Below are positions 58,091 through 64,000 of a stretch of DNA of 64,000 nucleotides, one piece after another. Below the pieces are notes generated by a model. It did no database searches and was not told the origin of the DNA. It worked only from the letters and a program-made list of their open reading frames with translations. This DNA comes from Dioscorea cayenensis subsp. rotundata. Its lineage: Eukaryota > Streptophyta > Magnoliopsida > Dioscoreales > Dioscoreaceae. The stretch covers positions 1-64,000 of the forward strand of contig NW_024088577.1 in assembly GCF_009730915.1 (NCBI RefSeq), in the 5' to 3' direction. The position numbers and the translations under genes are program-made. The first letter of the stretch is position 1; every line of letters begins with the position of its first letter.

Positions 58091-58558
58091 TAGAGATGGT
58101 TATAACCACCTCTAAAAGTATAAACATGGAAGAAATTAATAGCTATAGAGGCGGTTATAACCGCCTCTTCCACTTATAATTTTTAGAGGTGGTTACTATT
58201 CAGAATTAATGAAAATTTAGTAGATATAGAGGCGGTTATAACCACTTCTACCATTTATAATTTTTAGAGGTGATTATAACCGCCTCTAAAGCTATTAAAG
58301 AATAATGAAAACTTAGTAGTTATAGAGGTGGTTATAACCGCCTCTAAAACTATTGAAGGGTAATGAAAACTTAGTAGCTATAGAGGCGGTTATAACCGCC
58401 TCTACTCTTCTTATTAAAAACCGCTTCCGTAAATAAAACTTACCCCAACGGTTGATAGAAACCGGCTCTAAAGTATAGAGCCGGCTTGATACGAGGCGGT
58501 TTAGAGGCGGGTAAAAAAACCAACACTATATCTATAGAGGCGGTTATAACCGCCTCTA
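58091..58558. repeat. Subterminal palindrome array of the CACTA element
   Basis: A 24-base palindrome made of TAGAGGCGGTTA followed by its complement is perfect at 58381-58404 and 58535-58558. Variant copies lie at 58091-58114, 58146-58168, 58227-58250, 58265-58288 and 58323-58346, with partial units at 58194 and near 58495. The half-site GAGGCGGTT also appears close to the terminus. CACTA transposases bind repeated subterminal motifs of this type. Confidence 0.92.
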
Positions 58559-60864
58559 TAGGGCTTTGAAACCGCCTCAAAAACACTTTTTTGGTGTAGT
58601 GACGTGCTAAGGATGAAATCGGAGCCCCATTGTGGCTAAGCTATGTTGATTTGCCCTCTGAAGTGAAGAAATGTTTTGCCTTTTGTGCCATATTCCCAAA
58701 AGATAGTGTGATTGAAGTAGATATGCTTGTTCAAATTTGGATGGCTCATGGGTTTATTCCATCTCAAACTGTAAACGATATAGAAGTTGAAGGCCATGAG
58801 ATTTTCGATGAATTGATAGGGAGATCTCTTCTGCAAAATGTTACTGATGGAATTGATAGTGTCACCCATTATTATACCTCTAATGATGGGCGTCCTTCCC
58901 GAGGTTGTAGACTGTGTAAGATGCATGATCTCATTCATGACCTTGCCTTATTTGTTACTGGAGATGAGTGCTCCACATTGCCTCAAAGAAATGAATTCAT
59001 GAAAATTTTAAAAAGGACCCGTCATTTCTTATTAAATCATGATGTAGGATATGATATGGGTGATTGCGTCCCTAGTGTTCGCACTGCATTATCTGTCGGA
59101 ATGGAATTCATTGGGCTGTCAAAGTTGAAGTTGCTCAGAGTGTTACAGTTGGGTCGAGAAGCAAATGTTGACGAGCTGCCTACTTCAATAGAATATTTGC
59201 ACCATCTAAGATATCTCAATCTTTCTGGGACTGACATAAGAGAACTACCAGAATCAATCTGTATGCTTGTTAATTTGCAGACATTGAATTTGAGTCTTTG
59301 TATTCATCTTACTAAACTTCCCATGAGTATAGTATACATGAAGAGTCTTAGACATCTTCATCTTAGTAATTGTCATACACTAGAAATCATGCCATCTGGT
59401 CTAAGTCAATTGCCTTGCTTGAAAACATTAACAAAATACATTGTCTCAGAGGATGCGGGGAACAAGATAGGAGAGCTACAGCGTTGGGATCTTGAAGGTG
59501 AACTTGTGTTGTATGACCTCCACAAGGTGCAGAATGCAGATGAGGCAAAAGAAGCTAATATGAGTAGCAAACAAAACATTAAGTCATTGTACCTGTCTTG
59601 GGGTAGGAGAGCATCAGTGGAAAATGCAGAAAATGCAGAAACCTCACGCTGCATTAAAAGAGCTCAGTCTGCAATATTATCCGGGCACACAGTTTTCAAT
59701 GTGGATTAGAGACAGACAGCAACTTCAGCATCTGGTTAAGATCCGTCTCGCATGGTGCGGAAGATGTAGACAACTCCCGGCCCTGGAGCAATTACCTTAT
59801 CTTGAAGATCTCACTATTTGTGAAATGCATGGCATCAAACACATAATTAACAACACCATCGCCATCGGCAATGCATCATCATCATTCCCTGCACTGAGGA
59901 GACTTTGGCTTAGTCAAATGGCTAACCTGGAGGGGTGGTGTTTGGAGGAGGATAGAGAAACTGCTCCACCCTTGTTTCCATGCCTGACTGAGTTGGTTAT
60001 TTATGAATGCCCGAAGTTGACAACCATGCCACAAATTCCAACTCTCAAAGAGTTACACATATCAGAATCATACTGCGGGACACAAATCGCTCTCATGGCC
60101 AAGCAGAAGGGGTTCTTCAAGCATTTGAAATCTCTTGACAGGTTGTGGCTAAGGCGATGTGAGGAGTTGGCTTTGCTGCTGGAAGACAAGGAGGAGACAA
60201 TACCCTTAAGCTCATCACTTCATTTATTAGGTATTAATGATTGCAGTCAGTTCTCATTATCAGCGGCTTTGCAGAACCTTACCTCCCTCGAATGTCTCAA
60301 TATGTCTCATTTTGAAGACCTATTGTCCTGGCCGGATGAGATGTTGAGAGATTCGGAATCCCTCAAATATCTGAATTTAAACTTTTTGCAAGAATTTGAT
60401 AAGTGCATCATCACAAGGAGATTGTGGTCTACCGTTTCTAACGGATCTTACGGTTTCTGATTGTGATGCGCTGATAGAATTACCCAAGTGCCCTGCATCT
60501 CTCGATAGCTTGTCTGTTCGCAATTGTCCAAGCATCATGTCTTTGTATTCAGATATGGGACACCTCACTTCATTAATCTTTTTATCATTATCTAAATTAC
60601 CCAAGCTGGTGTCTCTGTCAAAAGGGTTGCAAGGCCTCACTTTCCCTTAAATATCTATATATTGAAGATTGTCCAGCCCTGAAGTCATTCCCAGAAGGCC
60701 TCCAACAGAGGCTTCCTACTCTTACAAGGCTTAAAATTAGTGGATGCCCTAAGCTAGAGAGGCGATGTAGGCCAGGAGGAGACTATTTCCATCTTGTCTC
60801 TAGCATCTCAGAAAGATCCATAAAAAGCAGCCCTAGAAGGACTCTATTAGCACCTTGTCTCTAA

Positions 60865-62485
60865 CATCATGGAAGCATAAATAGTGAGCAATCATTCATC
60901 GCTCAAAAACATAACTACTCTCTTTACAAGTTATGAATCAATGCATTGCAACAAATTCCGCCTTTTTTTGGTGGCGATTTTTCATCGATCGTTTTGCTTG
61001 TTTGCTTGATGCATTTTTATTTCAACAAGCATGTTTTTATATGGTGCCATCTTCTCCCCTGCTCTTTTTTATGTTATTTCTCTCTTTTATTTCTTTTGTT
61101 TATCGAAAAATATAATTATTATCACTTTTCTGTTTCTGCTTCATTTTCTGTGTGTTGTGACCTACAAAAGCAATATTTTCTGCTTCCTTGACTAATTTTA
61201 AAACCAGAAATATTAAGACCACATTTGGCAATCAAGAGGCAACACTGATTAGGATCAGTATAAATTGTAACTGTGAATATATGGAATCACTGTAATTAGT
61301 TCAGTTAGGAAGTGTGATGCTGGGTGTCTTAACTGTTAATATGTTCATTATTATTGCCTCAAGATCACAATCAAAATTGCAAGGTATTCTGAGTTAATAA
61401 AATCCAGTTGTATTTGTTATTCATGCAAGCTTGATTTGTGCCTTTGTTTTTTCAGTCCATGTTCATTGTGCTTGCTATTGTTAATGAACACTTATTCTTG
61501 TTATCATATCATGGCACAGGAAAATAGAGGAAAAAAATGCATCTTTCCCAGTGATCTCATGTCTTTCAATGTACATAACTCTCGTGGTGTTCTCTTGCTA
61601 GTTCTCATTTATGCAGCTTCCCTGAATTGATCTCTTTGTCTAAACCAGCTTCCAATCATTTTATCAGTGACTATATTGCACCAAGTGATAATGTATTAAT
61701 CTTAATAGTTCATGTGACTTGGTTACAGATTTTAGGAGGTGGAGGATGTTTTTGTTATTGGTAAATCGATTACGGCAGGGTACCACGATTCATTCTCGGG
61801 AGGGTGTATTGTTTTGCAAAAAGAATTTGGAGTTTTTTCCCTTCAAAGATATGGACTTGTATTAGCTTGAATCTATAATATGATTGTCGCATATTTGATG
61901 CAATCTATGACTAGGCAAATTACCGAAGGTTATAAGACTCATCATGTTGAAGATAAAATCCCTCGGAGAAACCAATTAATTGGCTTGTTTTTTTCCGATT
62001 GAACTTTTAGGAGGGATTTGGAGTTACTTGGTGGTTATTTCTTGGCAACAAGGGGGAAAGACTGGAAAGTTCATTTTGTTATAGATGGATCTTCAGTCGT
62101 TGTTAGCTACCATCAGCAATTAGCTCATTACTTGGAGAATCAAAGCCATAGTTACATGTTTTTTTACCCACAAAATAGTTAGGATGCAAAAATCAACCCC
62201 TTTGTTTTTGTCAGTGATTTCAGAATCAATTATAAAACTTGTGTATTGTTGGTTCTGCTAGCATTTCTCTATTCATTTTCTCCCTGCTCTTGTCAAGTTA
62301 TAATCTTTTTTGTTTTAATTTCTATCATTTGTTTCTTTTGTTTGTTTTAAATATAATCCATTAGATTGAGCTCTTCTATTAAATAACAGCTGCCTTTGTG
62401 AAACGATTTCATCTAGGACCTATGGTTATTTGTTTCCAGCATCATTCTTATGTGCTTTAAATATATAAGATGGCTAGCAAGATTC
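60865..62485. other. NBS-LRR 3' flank and intergenic DNA
   Basis: No gene recognised. The first part is probably the former 3' UTR. Around 61740-62120 there is a low-quality coding-like stretch that could be LINE-derived, but no motif is clear. Confidence 0.45.
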
Positions 62486-62512
62486 ATTTATTTATTTATT
62501 TATTTATTTATT
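62486..62512. repeat. (TTTA)n microsatellite at a LINE tail
   Basis: Six to seven ATTT units adjoin the A tail of the minus-strand LINE beginning here, likely grown from the tail. Confidence 0.9.
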
Positions 62513-64000
62513 TTTTTGATTTAAATGTGGATAAACCACAGATTTATTGAAATAAAAGTAGAAGTACAAGGGTAGAGTCATCTCTCACCAAAGGTGAGGA
62601 AGTACAAAGAAACAACAAAGGAGAAACAGGAAGTACAGAGAAATAACAGAAAAGGTAAAGTAGACGGAAGACACCGTCTGACATCTCAGGCCTGCTTAGA
62701 CGGACGTAAGGGACACCTACTCCTGTGCAGCACCGTCGTCGGGATCGCCAAATGAGGTAGATTTTCTAGAGCTAAGGAAGTTGAAAGAGCACTTAATTTT
62801 CTATGAGGCTTCATTGAGTGATTGCTGGTGCTTATGAGCAACTGTTGAGAACCAAGAGAGAAGCATATTAACAGTTTTAGAAATAATATTGTAATGCGGT
62901 AAAGCATTCATTTGAAAAATATGAGAATTTCTTTCAATCCAGATAATCCACAAGACAGCTCGGGAAATGAGGTCCCAAAGTATTTGGTGCTGAGAGATAA
63001 GGGATGGTAACCAGGAGGTCCAAAGTAAGGGGATTGACTGTGGAAGAGGATTGAGGTCTAAGGCTTGAGTAAAGAAATCCCAGATACGTTTAGAAAAAAC
63101 ACAATTGAGGAAAAGGTGATTCAGATTTTCGATAGCATTGTGACAGAGAACACAGGTATCTGAGGTGTAGTGAGATAAACACCCTTTCTTGAAAAGATTT
63201 GCAAGAGTAATGATCTTGTCCTCCCCATCGAACCAGCAAAAAAAGGTAATTTTATTAGGGCAACGGATTTTCCAGAAATAGGGGTAATGCGAACTTCGCA
63301 ATCCACCGTCAATAAGAAATTTGTAGAATTATTTTACTGTGAAATTTCCGCTTTTTTCTGGAGCCCAAGAAGTAATGTCATCCTGGTTAAGAGAACAATC
63401 AGGAATGATCTTTAGAATTGAAGATAATATATCAAGAGAGTCAGAGGAGAAAACAATCTCCGGGTTATTTAGAAGTTGAGAAAATTGTCTGATAGTAATC
63501 CATGGAGAAATGCATTGAGAAAAAAGGAACGGCCAGAGATCTTTGAGAAGGAGCCTAGTATGCCAACGATCGAACCAGAGAAAAGTGTTAGATCCACTTA
63601 TGATAGATTTGATAAGGCAGGAATGGAATGCAGGTTAAATGGAGATCTCTCCTGCCCAAAAGAAAGATTTATTTCTAGGTGGGGAGTGAAACAAGAGTCC
63701 ATTAGGATCACTGATGGAATAGTTAGACTGAATGATTTTAGCCAAACAACTGTTTGGACAACAGGATAATTTCCACCATCATTTCCCTAGCAAAGCTTTG
63801 TTGAATTCCTGGAGGTTGAGAATTCCTTATCCTCCCATGTCATGAGGTCTAGAGATCCTATTCCAAGCAATCAATCTGATACCTTTGGGGCCCAGGTCAG
63901 GATCTTTCCAAAGGAATTCTATACAAATTTTATCAATTTCATTGATCACCCAAATAGGGAGTTTGAAAACCGACATCCAGTAAACTGGGATGGTGGAGAG
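62513..64000 (-). mobile_element. L1-type LINE, runs off the window
   Basis: From 64000 downward the minus strand encodes PVYWMSVFKLPIWVINEIDK, EFLWKDPD, GILNLQEFNKALLGK and the zinc domain at 63301-62801 (CPNKITFFCWFDGEDKIITL...TSDTCVLCHNAIENLNHLFLNCVF). It continues with VLWIIWIERNSHIFQ and NMLLSWFS. The frame is broken upstream of 63301. The 3' UTR ends in GTGGTTTATCCAC (62527-62539, minus) and an A-rich tail. Reverse transcriptase proper, if present, lies beyond the window. Confidence 0.88.

Larger units (their letters stand above)
53865..58601 (+). mobile_element. CACTA-type non-autonomous transposon with gene-like cargo
   Basis: The right end reads, complemented, CACTACACCAAAAAAGTG, a canonical CACTA terminus. 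The left end CGCTACACAATTTTTC is a one-base variant. ACG occurs at both borders (53864-53866 and 58602-58604) and may be the three-base target duplication if the left tip is altered. The right 510 bases hold arrays of a TAGAGGCGGTTA palindrome, as expected for subterminal transposase-binding sites. No TNP2-type transposase is seen. The interior instead has a U2-like fragment and a spliced reading frame. Removing the element joins NBS and LRR parts of one resistance gene. Confidence 0.85.
52640..60864 (+). pseudogene. CC-NBS-LRR resistance gene, frameshifted and split by a CACTA element
   Basis: The coiled-coil part is degraded (AILSTILGAD near 52655). In the NBS, the P-loop GMGGLGKTT is at 53261-53287, then FQLRIWVCVS, kinase-2 LLVLDDVWNE (about 53486-53515) and CKGLPLAIKVAGEY (about 53753). 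A 4.7-kb transposon follows. The gene resumes near 58608 with WLSYVDLPSEVKKCFAFCAIFPKD, the MHD motif (58921-58929) and LRRs such as LRYLNLSGTDIRELPESI. LRRs continue in shifted frames (59624-60460, 60396-60650) to a CPKLERRCRPGGDYFHL end and stop at about 60864. Stops in the CC and NBS parts plus at least three frameshifts make it a pseudogene. Intact relatives are ATP/ADP-switching intracellular immune receptors. Confidence 0.92.

Overview
This is a stretch of a plant nuclear genome. The evidence is AT-rich intergenic DNA, plant-type disease-resistance genes (extracellular LRR receptor-like proteins and one CC-NBS-LRR gene), introns with GT/AG borders, and dense layers of plant transposons (L1-type LINEs, Ty1/copia and Ty3/gypsy LTR elements, hAT, Harbinger-type MITEs, CACTA and a probable tRNA-derived SINE). 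I cannot fix the species from sequence alone. No bacterial, organellar or viral gene set is present.

Layout. 0-1.2 kb: part of an LTR. 1.6-3.7 kb: a hAT element with an exact 8-bp target duplication. 4.1-7.0 kb (minus): RLP-A, a frameshifted LRR receptor-like protein gene. 7.1-15 kb: five LINE copies in both orientations, one with reverse transcriptase and RNase H domains. 15.6-18.6 kb (minus): RLP-B, interrupted by one frameshift. 18.9-24.5 kb: three more LINEs, one split by a 1.06-kb MITE. 24.7-27.8 kb (minus): RLP-C, the only fully open large gene (up to 1024 codons). 27.9-35.1 kb: a MITE, LINE 3' ends, an LTR fragment, a copia solo LTR and a SINE-like unit. 36.1-38.6 kb (plus): RLP-D, frameshifted and cut off beside a Ty3/gypsy pol remnant (38.6-41.2 kb, minus). 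41.7-51.2 kb: two oppositely oriented copies of one long LTR flanking another LTR and a LINE; one copy carries a MITE. 52.6-60.9 kb (plus): a CC-NBS-LRR pseudogene split by a 4.7-kb CACTA-type element. 62.5-64 kb (minus): a LINE running off the window.

Biology. RLP-A to RLP-D are close paralogues of the EIX-type receptor-like protein family: signal peptide, cysteine-paired LRR cap, many extracellular LRRs, acidic juxtamembrane stretch, one membrane helix and a short tail without a kinase. Such proteins detect microbial molecules at the cell surface and signal through partner kinases. The NBS-LRR gene belonged to the intracellular immune layer. The window looks like a decaying resistance-gene cluster remodelled by transposons: only RLP-C seems able to encode a full product as read.

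Most notable content: the element inside the NBS-LRR gene. Its right end matches CACTA termini, it carries arrays of a 24-nt palindrome, it contains a short piece matching the 5' end of U2 snRNA, and it holds seven exon-like blocks with canonical splice borders and matching phases that form one continuous reading frame of an unrecognised acidic protein. This is what a gene-capturing (Pack-type) CACTA element would look like. Other useful signals are a MITE whose empty site survives in a paralogous LTR 8 kb away, a stem-loop motif shared by many LINE 3' ends, and frameshifts in the resistance genes that fall mostly in homopolymer runs.
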